Source of the DNA: Nepenthes gracilis | Taxonomy: Eukaryota > Streptophyta > Magnoliopsida > Caryophyllales > Nepenthaceae | DNA length: 64,000 nucleotides | Assembly: GCA_033239525.1 (NCBI GenBank) | Contig: BSYO01000003.1 | Span: 2,164,001-2,228,000, forward strand | Direction: 5' to 3' | Part shown: piece by piece, positions 32,875 to 44,810 of the stretch | Position numbering within the stretch: position 1 is the first letter of the stretch | How the letters are laid out: each line of letters opens with the position of its first letter | Position numbers and translations under genes: made by a program | Notes under the pieces: model-generated | What the model was told of the DNA's origin: nothing | Seen by the model: the letters and a program-made list of their open reading frames with translations, nothing else | Databases searched by the model: none

Positions 32875-33970
32875 TGATGCGTCCCTAGATTCCGAGTTTT
32901 TGTATGAATTAAGAAGCCACTCGATTTTTTACTGTGGGTCAATTTAGAATTGGTCCAATTTTTATTTCTATTAACTTAGAACATGCGTACGATAAATATC
33001 GAATAAAATGTTAGAGGATTGATGCGACTCACTCTCTAATTTATCTTCTAACGCTTATATGAGAAATCTTTCTAAAGAAATGAAAAAGATAAAAAGAATG
33101 TAAAAATACAAAGTTTTACTTATGTGGGGGATATGAGATGAGGATTAAACTCTAAATGTGCTCCATGGAAAGCGGCTTAGGGAGATGGAGGAACGTATTA
33201 GATTGGAGTGACTCGCTAGGAGTACACTTTCGATAAGTAGCTCATTAGGAGTCTGTTTCGATTAAAGTGGCTCATTAGGAATGCACTTTATTAGAGTAGT
33301 TCACTAAGAATGCACTCTATGAGTGGCTCACTAGAGGAGAAAGGTAGGAGGGCACTTATTCGATTGAATAGTGAAAACTTTGTTAGAGAGCTTGGTTATC
33401 TCTTTATCTGCGAAAAAAGGTCCCTTTCCGAAAAAAGGTCCTTCTCTTGAAAAAAGGTTCTCCTATTTTGTGAATGTAAATAGTATTTATAATATTTTGT
33501 GGAGAAACATTTAACGTTAAGGCTTGTGACAGGTGTCTCGTAAGGATTTGCCAACAGTTGGGATGTTGACAGGAGCCGCTATTGTCAATTATTGTCTTGT
33601 AAGAGTAAGGTGACCGCGAGTGGTCCTCTTGACTCGTTTGTCAGCCTGTTATGACGATAGCTACAAGTGGCACCTACATGGGCGTCCTCTAACTGCTGCA
33701 TGCGTATACTCTGTCTGCTCTGTTGGCTGGCTGATCGAGAGCCTTCCCAATTGGTCTATTCGTCTATGTTGCTAGTTAGATCGTTGACGCATATTCCCTT
33801 AGCCCATTACTCTTCGGGCCTCATCTTTGCCATTGTAGTTGTGATTAGGTTAGGTTGGATCGGTTTCCTTCCAAAGGCTTTAACCGCTGTTCATTGGGTC
33901 GTCGATCTTCTCGGCATGCTGACGGTGAGGCTCATCGTTGAACCGGCCTACTGTACTATTAGACCCATCA
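32875..33970 (-). repeat. probable solo LTR relic, related in termini to the 39.7-50-kb element
   Basis: It begins TGATGCGTCC, the same ten bases that start the right LTR of the 10-kb element, and ends GACCCATCA, like CCCCATCA there. A TATA-like sequence on the reverse strand near 33485 fits minus orientation. No 5-bp duplication is visible. The open frame at 33667-34005 runs across this LTR border and is not taken as a gene. Confidence 0.45.
33206..33345. repeat. ~30-bp minisatellite, about four and a half units
   Basis: Units read approximately GTGGCTCATTAGGAATGCAC followed by TTTATTAGA, with starts near 33211, 33238, 33270 and 33298 and a partial last unit. It lies inside the LTR relic. 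Confidence 0.6.
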
Positions 33971-34996
33971 GAAGGGGAGAATCAAAAAGAGAGAAAAGAC
34001 ATTGAAACATCTGAGTACATTAAGTGAAGTCATCATAATTCATACTCATCCTCATCCTTTTTTATATATTCAATATTTACTTTTATGTATTTTCTTTCCA
34101 AGTAAAATATACTAACTTGAATGTCAGATGATATATTAGGGAGTGAGTCATGTATACCTCTTACATCTGATTTAATTTATTATGGTACGCAAGATATAAA
34201 TTTGAAATTATGAAAATCGGACCCGTCAATATTCAAACTTTTTGAAAAAATTACTCGGCTCTTTAATTCGTATAATATTCTAAGTCATTGGTCGCATTAA
34301 TATTAATTATTTTTTAAAAAATAAAAAATAATTAATATTAATTAGTAAATAATAATTATTTACTTAAAAATAAATAATTTAAATATGAATGATAATCCTG
34401 TAAAATTTTTTAAAGAGATGGAGGCCCTTTGTTCCATAAAGAGATACCTATATAATCGTTAGCAGCTAATTGTATTCGGACAATATTATTATAAATTATA
34501 ATAACTTATAATATAATCAAAAGATTAATTAGAGGCTAGGCTTGATAATCAACAGATAAATTATAATCTAAAAAACAGCAATAAGATAAGCACGACCAAT
34601 AATCTACCGTATTTAGTTAAATAAATTAAATTTTTTTTTGTCATTTATTTAAAAGATAACATTATATAAAATGAGTGTTGGTTATTCATAAATTAGAAAA
34701 TAAACATTTCAACCGGTTGTCGCGGCTGAGAACCTTCATCGTCCGCCGGCGCCGGCGACGCCGATTTCACCAAGAAAGAAGACACGCATCAATCAATTCA
34801 AAACACCACAAACTCCTTCCATCGAAAGAATCCTAACCGTCCATTAACAATTTTTTTTTGTCTTTTTACAACTGATGACAAATAATTTTAATAAAACAAC
34901 GCATCTGATAAAACATCAGATTCTTTGATAGGCACACACAACCCGCATTCCACACGTGTTAAGAATAGTACAAACAAAAAAAGGACGGTAATTTGG
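33971..34996. other. AT-rich 3' flank of the CYP710A gene
   Basis: About 1 kb of AT-rich DNA downstream of the P450 stop codon. Around 34110 it has ACTTGAATGTCAGATGATAT, nearly repeated at 58678, which suggests a fragment of an old LTR. The P450 3' UTR and polyadenylation site should lie at its right end, but no clear signal stands out. Confidence 0.45.
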
Positions 34997-36525
34997 TTAA
35001 TTCAGCGGAAAAGACGGATACCGTGCGCACCTTCTGTTCATATAAACCGTGCAATCGTCCTTGGGACAAATAGTAGGGACGTAAGCGATCTCATCACAGC
35101 CGTCCGTTCGGTGCCTCTTGAAATCAAGCAACGTGACAAACATCGCGATGAACAAGACCAGATGGTTGATCGCGTATCTCTGGCCCACACACTGGTGGGC
35201 CCCAGCTCGAAAGACGAGGAAATTTCGTTTATAACGCTGATCCTCTTGCCTCGCTTCTAGAAACCGGTCCGGGTCGAAGCGGTCCGGTTCGATGAACCCT
35301 TGAAAGGAAGACTCAAACACGGACGGAAATACAATAGTACCCTTTGGGATCGTGTAGCTTTCAGTCAGAGGTAAGTCCTCACCGGCTATATGGGGAACTA
35401 GCGTCGCCGGTGCTCTGTACCTCAAGATCTCACGCGCTACCGCCTGCGTGTACTTCATTTCTGAAGTTGCTCGCCGGTGATCAGTGAGTCCGATGACGGT
35501 GACCATATTGGGGAGACTTCTTCTCGAACCTTAGCGAGGACTTCGGGATGGGAATCCAGCAGAGTCACCGCCCAAAGAAGAGAGGAAGTGGAAGCGTCCT
35601 GAGCGGCGAAGAGGAAATCGAATAAGTGGCCGCCGATCTCCTCGTCGCTTGAGTGTGGCGGTGGAGGATCCCCTCTCACCGCCGCTTCTCTCTCCTCCTT
35701 CACTGTGCTCTGCATCCAGAAATCGACCAGGCACTGAGGCTCCTTTCCAGAGACAATGCTTGCCTTGCTCTTCGCCGCGCAATTGGACAGAGTTTTGATC
35801 AATCGGTCAACGGCGAGCCTCGCGTTTCGAAACGCGAATCCGGGTAGATCGATCGGGAGCTTCATGAGGCCGACATTGAAGAGGTTGTAGTCGATGTTGA
35901 ATCGCTCTCTCTCCTCTCCGCTCAGGTACGGCTCGGCGAAGACGGTCTGAGAAGTTTCGAGATTCATGTCGCGGACGAGGAACCGGAGCGCGATCGGCGC
36001 TGAAGTCGACGATGACAGCTGCTCCCAGGACATCAAGTGTTTGAGCATCACACGCTGCTGAATGGCTGTGTAGGTGTAGAGGGCTTTCGGGGTGAAGTTC
36101 GGAGCTATACGGCGACGGAGATCCTTGTGTTGCTGGCCCATCATGTAGATCATGTTGTGCTCGCCAAAGAGCTTCTTGCCGAAAGGGTGTCCGACGAGGT
36201 GAAAGGCGTCAGGCCGTACATTGGCGAAGATGTGGTGGCTGAGCTCGGTGCTACGGATGAAGACGATGAACTTCCCGAGGATGTAGTTGACGGAGACGCC
36301 GAGTGGAGTTGACCTGGCGAAGTCTGATTGGAGGTCCCAGAAGTGGGTTGGGTTTCGGACCAGGGAGATTGCGTTGCCGACGAAAGGGAGGACCAAAGAG
36401 GGGCCGGGAATCAGGGTCTTCTTCTTCATGTAGGATATTTGCTCTATGAAAATGAGGAAGGCGATGACAGAGAGTAAATATGGTGCCGTAAATGAAAGTA
36501 TTGCCCAAGTGGCGGAGGAATCCAT
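34997..36525 (-). CDS. CYP710A: CYP710A-type sterol C-22 desaturase, with a one-base frameshift
   Basis: CYP710A enzymes are ER-bound P450s that introduce the C-22 double bond converting beta-sitosterol to stigmasterol. ATG 36523-36525 sits in a good plant context (AACAATGG) and TAA is at 34997-34999. The order is membrane anchor (about residues 10-31), PGP hinge, I-helix AAQDASTSS (about 307-315), K-helix [13 protein letters not shown], and haem loop around [11 protein letters not shown]. It has no intron, as is usual for the family. Two frames are needed: the first reaches TGEQLQK and stops at about 35455, and the second resumes at [10 protein letters not shown]. One missing G after the CAG codon explains this. 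The haem loop reads VFRAGAHQC where I recall FGWGPHQC as usual. It is either a recent pseudogene or a sequence error. Confidence 0.88.
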
Positions 36526-36547
36526 TGTTGGAAGCTTTGGCAGCGGG

Positions 36548-36574
36548 GTAGAGAGAGAGAGAGAGAGAGAGAGG
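36548..36574 (-). repeat. (GA)n tract in the CYP710A 5' leader
   Basis: Twelve GA units on the plus strand, CT-rich in the sense direction, lie 23 bp upstream of the start codon. Pyrimidine-rich leaders of this kind are common in plant genes. Confidence 0.8.
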
Positions 36575-37010
36575 GGAAAGTCGGAGATGGAAGATTGTAT
36601 GACGAGTGTTTTGTAGTCGATATAACAGTACCGTTAAGGACAACAATAAATAGCAGGGAGACCGGAAAATCTGAAATGTCTTTGTTCCCTGGCTCTGAGT
36701 TGCCTTATTTGAGTCTAATTTGAAAACCGAAACGTCAGACTGAAAATTCTGACTTCAGTATTTGAAAAATTGGGGGCGGGGGGAGGGGAGGAAGACAGAG
36801 AACGTAGAATTGAAAATGGAAAAGTCCTCAGCAGCCGAGAAAAGAAAAGGCTATATAGTCTAAGAGAGGCTGAGAGAAGCGGTGACGCATAGCGCCGGCG
36901 GTGATAAAATAGAGGCTGGCCGAATGGGGGTGGCGATGGCTGCGCAGGCTTTGGGGGTTGCCGTCTGGGACTCACGGCCAGCTCGGGACGGACCAGGGTT
37001 GACATGAGAT
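36575..37010 (-). promoter_or_regulatory. probable CYP710A promoter region
   Basis: Reading toward the gene, candidate TATA boxes are CTATATAG (36849-36857) and a weaker CTATTTATT (about 36645). The overlapping 96-codon reverse frame (36715-37005) is rich in Ser, Arg, Pro and Phe and resembles no known protein. The sequence does not settle which TATA is used. Confidence 0.35.
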
Positions 37011-37466
37011 ATTGTATTCTAGAGGATTAGAATGGTCCACTTGACTAAATAAATAATAAAAAATATTAAAATAATTGAATGATAACAGTAATAAATATTG
37101 TAGTTATCATTTTATTATAATTTTTTTAATTAAAATATAATATTTAATTAATTAAAAAATTAATCATTTTCATACTTCATAAAATAAAGGTTTTTTCCTC
37201 GTTCAAATATGGCGTCAGTTTTGTAAGAGTGGTTGTTTACCTCTAAATGCTTACTGATTTATTTTTCTGAGATTAGAAAAATTCTGTACATTTTATATAT
37301 ATATATATTTTGTGGACTCTTATCTTTATGAAAAAAAGAAAGAAGAAAAATTAATTTTAAATTTTTAAAAAATATCATAAAAAATAAATTTGGATATATC
37401 ATTTGGGTATAAATTTATCTATTATTAATAAATTAATGTAAAATTTCAACTATTTATATAACAATA

Positions 37467-38488
37467 TGTTGCGTTAAGTTTCCCAGGAGACAGCTATGGC
37501 AAAGAGTTCTTTGGAGGAGAAGGTTGCCGTAGGATGACTGCTATGGCCGAGAGATGCGGGAGGTTGGCGACCCGCCGGATCTCTCGGACCGGCTCGTTGA
37601 TAAGGGCGTTGGACCCCGGCGTTGATCCGTCCGTGGTGCCAGGCAACACGAGTGAGTGGTGTTGGATACGAGATGAGAAGCGAGGCCGGATGTTTTTAAG
37701 TGGAAAACCTCCTCTTAAATGAGGAAAAACCACTTAAGGCTCGGGCTGAAAGATTTTATTTATATAGGTGGAGATTTTATGAGTACGATTGTGAGGTTAT
37801 TAATTCCCCACTGTCTCTCGTTTGTGTTTATCTCCCTAAGTAATTTCTACGCTCTCTGAGAGCCTTCTTCCTTCTTTGAGGGTTAGGCGTGGAGAAGGAG
37901 GTGGCTTCTTGGAAGCTTTGGGAGTTAAAGTAGCCACTGGAAAGCTTCCTTGCGTGTTTCTTTGGGTAGTCTCACTTGGAAAGGAGGTCTTGTTGTATAT
38001 TTATAGTGGAGCAGGCGTTGGGGAGGAGTGACACGCGTGTCGTCCATCCGACGGTTGAGGCTGGGCCACCGCTTCCTTTAATCTGTCGGTAGCGTGTGGA
38101 ATTGGCATGCGGGCGCGCCTGGGCTGACCTCTGCCCAGCGTGTCGGGTGCGGGATTTGGATATCTTCATTGATTGGTAGCGTCTTTCTGTTGATGCGGCG
38201 ATTAGCGATGGCGTAAAGACTGGCAGAAACCGTCGAAATAGGCCGATTGGCATTCCAGTCGCGGGCCAGGCGGTTCTCGGACGAGCATGAGTCTCCTTGC
38301 TGACTCGCGATCTTGAGGGAAACGGTCCCTGAAGTCTGCAGGAAGTCTGAGAGATTCTTGGCTTCGCGGCGCTCGGGTGACAAGAGACCTCGCAGAGGCT
38401 CGTTCCGTTCTAACCAGGCTTTAATTCTTCGTATGGACGCCTGGCTCTTTTATTTAGTAGTCTTTCGTGGCGCTATCTGGGGCCCAAC
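37467..38488 (-). repeat. probable solo LTR relic upstream of CYP710A
   Basis: It starts TGTTGCG, as the array LTRs do, and ends GGGGCCCAACT, close to their CCCAACA end. The interior is GC-rich between AT-rich flanks, with a TATA-like TATAAATAAAAT on the reverse strand near 37755. No target duplication is visible. Short frames inside are not taken as genes. Confidence 0.5.
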
Positions 38489-39745
38489 TGATATAAGCTT
38501 TCATAATGTTTTACATAGACCATGGACTAGTGCTTTCCTTCACACATAAAAATTAGATAAATAAGTAACAAAAATTATATTAAATATTTTTTATAACTAT
38601 TTAATATTTACTATTTATTTAATAAATATATAATATTAATAATTAAATAAATATATTTTTTAATTAAAAATATCATGTCAGCTCTCCAGTTTGACCGACC
38701 AAACAATTACTTGGAAAGGACGGCATTTATTGAAATTTCAATAAATTAATTTGCAGAGTTAATTGACGCCAACGGCGATGCAAGTTGGGAATGGTGGAAG
38801 CTGTTCTGTCTTGGCAGACACATGGTTTTTACCACACGTAGTCCCAGTTATTAGATTATCTATGATTTAATAATTAATATATTTATCATACAAAAATTTT
38901 TATTATTTTTTTTATAAATTCCTAAAATATTTAAATATTACTATAATAAAAAACAAAATAAAAATATGTAATTTTTATATTTTAAAATATTTTTTAATAT
39001 TAATGAGCGGACGAAAGTCATAAAGACTATGATGTCGTAGTCTTTTATTCTAGAAATTGTTAATTAAATTGACAGGAGATGTGTGGAAAGATAAATAAAT
39101 AAATAGTATTTTATTTTTTTATTTGACTATTATTATTTTACCTGTGCTATGTTTTGGGGTGAATTATATACCAACAAAATTCCCCTGATATGTTCAAATA
39201 AATTGGAAGGTTCTAATTGGATATTTATTTGTATAAATGTTTGTTTTTTATTTATATTAGTAGACTGTGACTTATATTAAGAAAAATACATCAAACTATA
39301 TAAAATTTTAAATTTAAAATTTAAAATAAAACAAAAAACATTACGTAAAATGATCAATTCAGCAAGAGTAAATGAGTAATTTTGATATGCTCTCCCTTTT
39401 TATTTTTAATATACAGTATTTTTTTAAGAAAAATTTGCAGCACGATGGCTGGGCCACTAAGGCCTGGCTCAGTTTCAAGAGTGGCAATGTTTGGCCGAAA
39501 GGGCCTGCAACTCGGCCTGCACAATAAACGAACTAGGCCCATTTGACTTTCTTTTAGTTATTATATACAGTTGTAAAAATTAAAATAAGACTGAAATATA
39601 ATACTTATTTTTTCAAAAGATGATAAGATAAATAATAGAGGTTTAAATCAATATTTTCATATTTGGCTGATCATTTTCATTGGATTAGAATAATATTTGA
39701 TATACAAAAATAATTTTATGAAATAAATAAGAAAAAATTTAAAAT
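38489..39745. other. AT-rich stretch, nothing recognised
   Basis: Mostly A/T runs, with a small GC-richer patch at about 39440-39545 that may be a transposon scrap. No gene or RNA was identified. Confidence 0.5.
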
Positions 39746-39750
39746 ATAAT
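39746..39750. repeat. target site duplication ATAAT, left copy
   Basis: ATAAT directly precedes the TGATGCG start of the left LTR and is repeated at 50075-50079 after the right LTR. It defines the third element as one insertion. Confidence 0.75.
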
Positions 39751-40671
39751 TGATGCGTATGTGGATCCAAACTCGAATGTTCGGGTTGAAAGTATCGAAT
39801 TGGATTTCGATCTTCGTTCGCTTAATTTTGGGTTCTACACACCATAATTTCAAACAAGAGGTTAGGTAATGATGAGATTTAGTCCCATCGAAAAATCTTT
39901 CCGTATTTCCAAATCAAGAGTTGATTTTTGAAATAAAAAAGGTGGATCAAATGAATCATGATATGAATCTTGATGAGTGTTTTGTGTAGGTAGGTACACA
40001 CTTGTGAGGCGAGTGACTTAGGTGGTTGCCCGTGAGGAGCAGAACTTCTTAGCCCAAAGTTCGCTAGGAACTAAAAGCTGAGATAGAGAGTGCTAGAGGG
40101 TTTGAGAGGGATTAGAAAATTTTGAGAGCTTGAGATTGCTTGAAAGTTTTTTGCAGACGCTTTAATGCATACTTTTTGAGCATGCCTTTGAATGGAGTTT
40201 TCATGACCTTTATAATCACGCGCAGGTGCCTTCCCCATGTAGAAGGGTTGGATGCCGTCTTTCTCTAAGGATTGTTGCCTTCCTTGACATAGGTGTGAGT
40301 GCTTTTCTGATTGTAACTGTCCAAGAAAATAATCTTATTCATTCTATGTTTTGTAACTGTTAGGGTTTCTAATCGACAGCGTATAGATTCTAATGTCTTC
40401 TTCCTGAGATGCATATTGATTTTGGAGATGACCGTTACAGTGGAGCTTACATTCTCGGAGAGGCTGAAAATTATGGCAGATAACCGTTGTGGCTTTGAAA
40501 CGGACACATGGACCATTCTTGCTGGGCCACGCTTGGTCTTGGACCCCGCCTCGCATCGCCACCTTTCCAAGAACGGATGCGTTGGACTGATTTCTAGGCT
40601 TTAATGGGCATTGTAATTTTGGACCGATTTTCTCCTTCGCAGGCTGGGTCAGATTCTTGGCGTCCCCATCA
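39751..40671 (-). repeat. left (3') LTR of the third element (921 bp)
   Basis: It starts TGATGCG and ends CCCCATCA. It is followed by CTAGCCCCCCATG (40672-40684), the reverse complement of a polypurine tract. It aligns end to end with 49153-50074. The divergence is substantial, so the insertion is older than the array. Confidence 0.85.
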
Positions 40672-41418
40672 CTAGCCCCCCATGCTGATAGTCTGTGATT
40701 TCGACCTTCAACGTGTTCATGATAGGACATTTTTGGCTAGGCAACTTACTTGAGACAGCTTGAAACTGGCAATGGTGCTTGGTTTACTGATTGTGTCGCT
40801 TGTGACCGTTGATCGTAACACCAAGATCCAGAGAACTAAACTGGAAGAAATAGTGATAGGATTCATTGACCACTCTGGTAAGAATCCGGAGAGCTCGGTA
40901 GGAATAGAAATATTGATCGAATTTGTTGATAGATCTGGCCAAAATCTGGAGAGCTGAGCGTGAAGAACTGCGTAGACCGGATTCGTTAACCGCTCTAGTC
41001 AAAATCTGGAGAGTTAAACGTGAAAAGTAGTGTTGACCGAATTCGTTGACCACTCTAGACAAAATCCAGATAGCTTGTGAGGAAAACAGTGTTGACCAGA
41101 TTCGTTGACCATTCTTACCAAAATCCGGAGAACTTGTGGGAATTGAAACAACATACCATCATGATGCCAGACTGTAAGATGAAAAGTCTGCCATATGTCA
41201 ACACGCAGTGAATTTATGATCTTTGTAATTAATTCCGCAGAAGATTTGATTGGATTGTGCCCTTTCCGGTTGCGACACGTGTCCACCATAATGGGCATGC
41301 TTTTTTGAGGAGTTACCTTGCTAACGGTTGCGTGGCTTTACAAAAACTTGTCCGTTCGTTCAACTTTCCGATGTTGAAAATTTCTTAAGTCTCTGCTACT
41401 CTTTTTTCCTTTTATTTC

Positions 41419-43330
41419 ATGGCTCTTTCTGTTGTCGAGATTACCTCTGTGATTATCCCTGGTGAGGTAAGAGAGTTGTATGTAGAGTTTAACATACCAT
41501 GTGAGATCGTCTCGGTGATATCCAATGAGCACGACAGGGCCTGCTTTCCTCATCGAGACTGCATGATCGTGTATAAGGCTCACCTAAGGAGTGAGCTTTG
41601 CATCCCCATTCCAGAGGAGCTGCTGGACATTTTTACCGTCCCCTAACTTCCCATCACATGGCGCCACACTAATGCCGTGCGCTTCCTTTGCACACTTTGC
41701 ATCTTTCTACGCCAGTATTTACGGATACTTACGAAGGAGGCAATTAGGGTGATATTTCGATTCACCCAGAGTGAAAATTGGATCTCCCTTTTCGCTAGAT
41801 ACCTTCCAGTCAGCAAAGCCATCTATGATTCGTTGAAGAATTAGAAATATCGTTACTTCTTTGTGCATGTCGGTGACTCATGGCCATTGTCCCGGGATTC
41901 GGGTAAGGTCCCCAAGATGTTCACCGGGATGCCCAAGAGTGATGAGGTAGAGCCTGTGGAGTCACTACTGGTGCTGGTGAGGAAATACCCCAACAAGTTT
42001 AGGAGGAATCACCTGGTTTTTAGAGGGGAAGCCAAGAAAGCTCATTGGGGACCTCTTTCTCCAGTCCAGAAGATCAAACTGCTGTCGGATGCCTCATGGC
42101 GCAAGAGAAAGGCTGGCGCCATTTCTATTGATGCAGTCAGCGCACCTTCCATCGGCGATGCTCCCAATAGTCCAAGGTAGAAGAAGATTACGACGTTAGT
42201 GCCCTCTTCTTTCTCATCCTCCATAGAGTCGAATTACATGGCAGTTGGACGACTTGTTGGAGTCGGAGAGTGCCCCAGAGTAGAGGCGGCTGTGGAGGAG
42301 TATAAAGTCATGCTGCGTGCCGCCGCAAGTGGCGTGGTCATTGCTCTACTACAACCGATGAGCTTGGCAGCGCAAACCGTGCTTACAGAACTGCTGCTTG
42401 AAGCCCCCAGGATGGACCCAGTTGATAAGCCACGAGCTGAACTGGAGGAGCTAGCCGCCAGTATGGAGTGGTGACGAGCCTGGTGGCTGAGCGGCCGGCC
42501 TTAGAGCCGCTTCTTGTACCCATTGGGCTACGGGAGTGCCACTTCCCTACGGGTGATGAGCGCCCATTTGGAGAGCTTTTGGCGGTGACCTCATTCTTTG
42601 AGTTGGAGAAGGAGATTGTTGCAGAGGCTCCAGCGAAACGTACTGAGGTGGTTGTTGCTCCAAGGTCACGGAGCAGGCCGAAGAGTAGGTAGCAAAAAGT
42701 CTGGCTGGTAACTTTTTGAAACTTTCATTCTCTTCTTCCTTTACCGTTTGTGGTTTAACTCCTTTAATTCTTGGCAGGAGAAAAGAATTCTTGGCGCAGT
42801 GAGTAAGGGATTGCGTTAACGGGACCTGGTGATCCCGAATCGTGACAAGGAGGTTGTCTGGTTCGAGGAGGAGGTGGGCCTACGAGGACCCCAAGACCAA
42901 GAGAAGGCTACTCTCCAATCGAAATTATCTAAGCTGAGAGTAAGGAATGCGAGACTAGAAGAGGAGGTTGCCAAGATTACAAGGCATACTGACGAGCTCC
43001 TGAGAAAGATAGCCTTATTAGAGAATGAGCTATCCACTTGTATACGCATGAGGTTTCTCAGGTGTTGGGGGCAATGGTGTGAGAAGGCGTTAATATTAGC
43101 CTCCGTAATGTTCATCTGGTGGATCCTGATTTTTCTATTGGTATCATTGACCTAGTGAACCGTACTGTCCGGCAACGTGAGAGCCTTGTGGATCAGTCCC
43201 AGAGTATGCGGGGGCCTCTCTCCCCTCCTCTAGGGAGCTCTACTCCTTAGATTTTGTACTCATCATTTTTTACCTTTTAATGTAATTTGTAAGCATAACT
43301 TTGACAGTAATGAAATAGTCATTTTATGAA
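41419..43330 (+). pseudogene. antisense additional ORF of the third element
   Basis: From ATG 41419 one frame continues to 42474, interrupted only by stops at 41644, 41842 and 42178, and then shifts frame up to about 42690. The N-terminal part (YKAHLRSELCIPIPEELLDI, FTQSENWISL, KYRYFFVHVGDSWPL) aligns with cassette c of the array and resembles the plant mobile domain of extra ORFs in Tat elements. An intron-like gap (about 42690-42778, acceptor TTCTTGGCAG) precedes a coiled-coil exon (EEEVAKITRHTDELLRKIA). A 3'-UTR-like tail lies at 43240-43330. An upstream ACACGTGTCC (about 41275) matches the G-box pattern. Confidence 0.6.
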
Positions 43331-44784
43331 TACACTGCGTTCCATGACTTCGCTTTCATTAGCTATTTGCCCTTTAAATTAGCCGGCCTACTTCGTGCAC
43401 ATTATGCCAATTGGCTGTTCATCTCGCAACACTAGAGACGTTTTGCTATGCTCTAAGATGGACTTAAGTCCTCAAGTGGACATCAGGGTGACTCCTAAAG
43501 TCGTATCAAGCCGATCGTGAGCTGAGGATTGAGCGACGCTGCCCATGTTCTGTAAACTCCCCGAGCCCGAGTCACCCGACCCGACCCGGGACCGCCACGC
43601 GGAAACCCAAAATCATAAATGATCTCATAAATGCATCACTAAATAATACATATTGATTTTTTTTTATTCTCAAAATAAATGTTCTAAATACAATAAATGC
43701 TTATGAAAATCTAAACTCTGGGAATAAAGTCCCGACAATAAAACCTCGATCAATAAGGTTAACTTTAAAGCTTCGATCCATGACTTCTCATCCCAAGATA
43801 GTCTCTATCTGAAATTCTTCAGCACAACTTGATTCCTTCTAACCTGTCATAACTTTTGGAGCCCAATAAAGCGCAAAGAGTGAGCATAAGGCCCAGCAAG
43901 TAAATAAGCAAAGAAATAATGGAATACAATAACGCGTCTCGAAACATAGTTATATAGACAAATATCCAGAGATTAACAACATGTCGTATCCACGACCCAA
44001 AGCCATAAGACAAAACAAGACTCACGGAAGCAAAATGGATTCCACCGAATTCGAGTAACAATCACAGCATAGATTCCATCGAACCCTTCACAAATGAGGT
44101 CCCAAATTATACAAAATATCACGAAAGTCTCCTTGGGCCTTATACATCACTGTGAACCCTCAATTCATACACACCGACCCACCGGGTAACCTCAAGGTTC
44201 CAGTCTGCTCGCAAGTTTGACAAGCGACACTATGATCTCATGATACTTGCAGTGCGTAGTGTACAAGTACGTCAACACTCGTTATCATCGGATAGCGCCC
44301 ACATATTCTGTGATCCGCCGATACGAATATTAGCATCATTATCGCTCAAACCAAGAGACTAGCTCGATATCCACCGATATCTCGTAATTCGTTCGAGGAT
44401 TATAGCGATCCATCCAAACGGCGCCAACCAGGAATATGGATTGATTATTGGAAAAGTGCAGGTGGCATTAAGGTTTCGTAGCTCCCATTCATTCGAAATC
44501 GTAGTGTTTTCATACGTTCTCTTCAACTTATGTAGAGTGTCGATAAATATACGCACACCAACGAAGTTGACACAAAGAATATTTTACCGGAATTCATCAA
44601 AGAAATACGGAAATATTCATTTAACCGACAGTCATTATTTCAAGCATACCAAACATATAAATATACCAACCTATACATCTATACACACACACCCCCCACA
44701 CTGCCATATATTTACGTACTTATATAAATATATGTACACAACTCACTCACTGTACACACGCACGCCACGCACAACATACGCTGC

Positions 44785-44810
44785 CACACACACACACACA
44801 CACACACACA
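44785..44810. repeat. (CA)n microsatellite in the solo LTR
   Basis: Thirteen CA units within a wider CA-rich stretch (about 44640-44900). Confidence 0.85.

Noticed and set aside
33667..34005. 112-codon frame as a gene
   Set aside because: It lies mostly inside an LTR relic, crosses its right border and has no recognisable motif.
35455..35506. Separate downstream P450 gene starting at 35506
   Set aside because: The ATG there precedes out-of-frame residues. The P450-like part begins only at EMKYTQ, continuing the upstream frame, so this is one gene with a frameshift.
36251..36646. 131-codon reverse frame over the P450 start
   Set aside because: It is an out-of-frame reading of the CYP710A N-terminus and leader.
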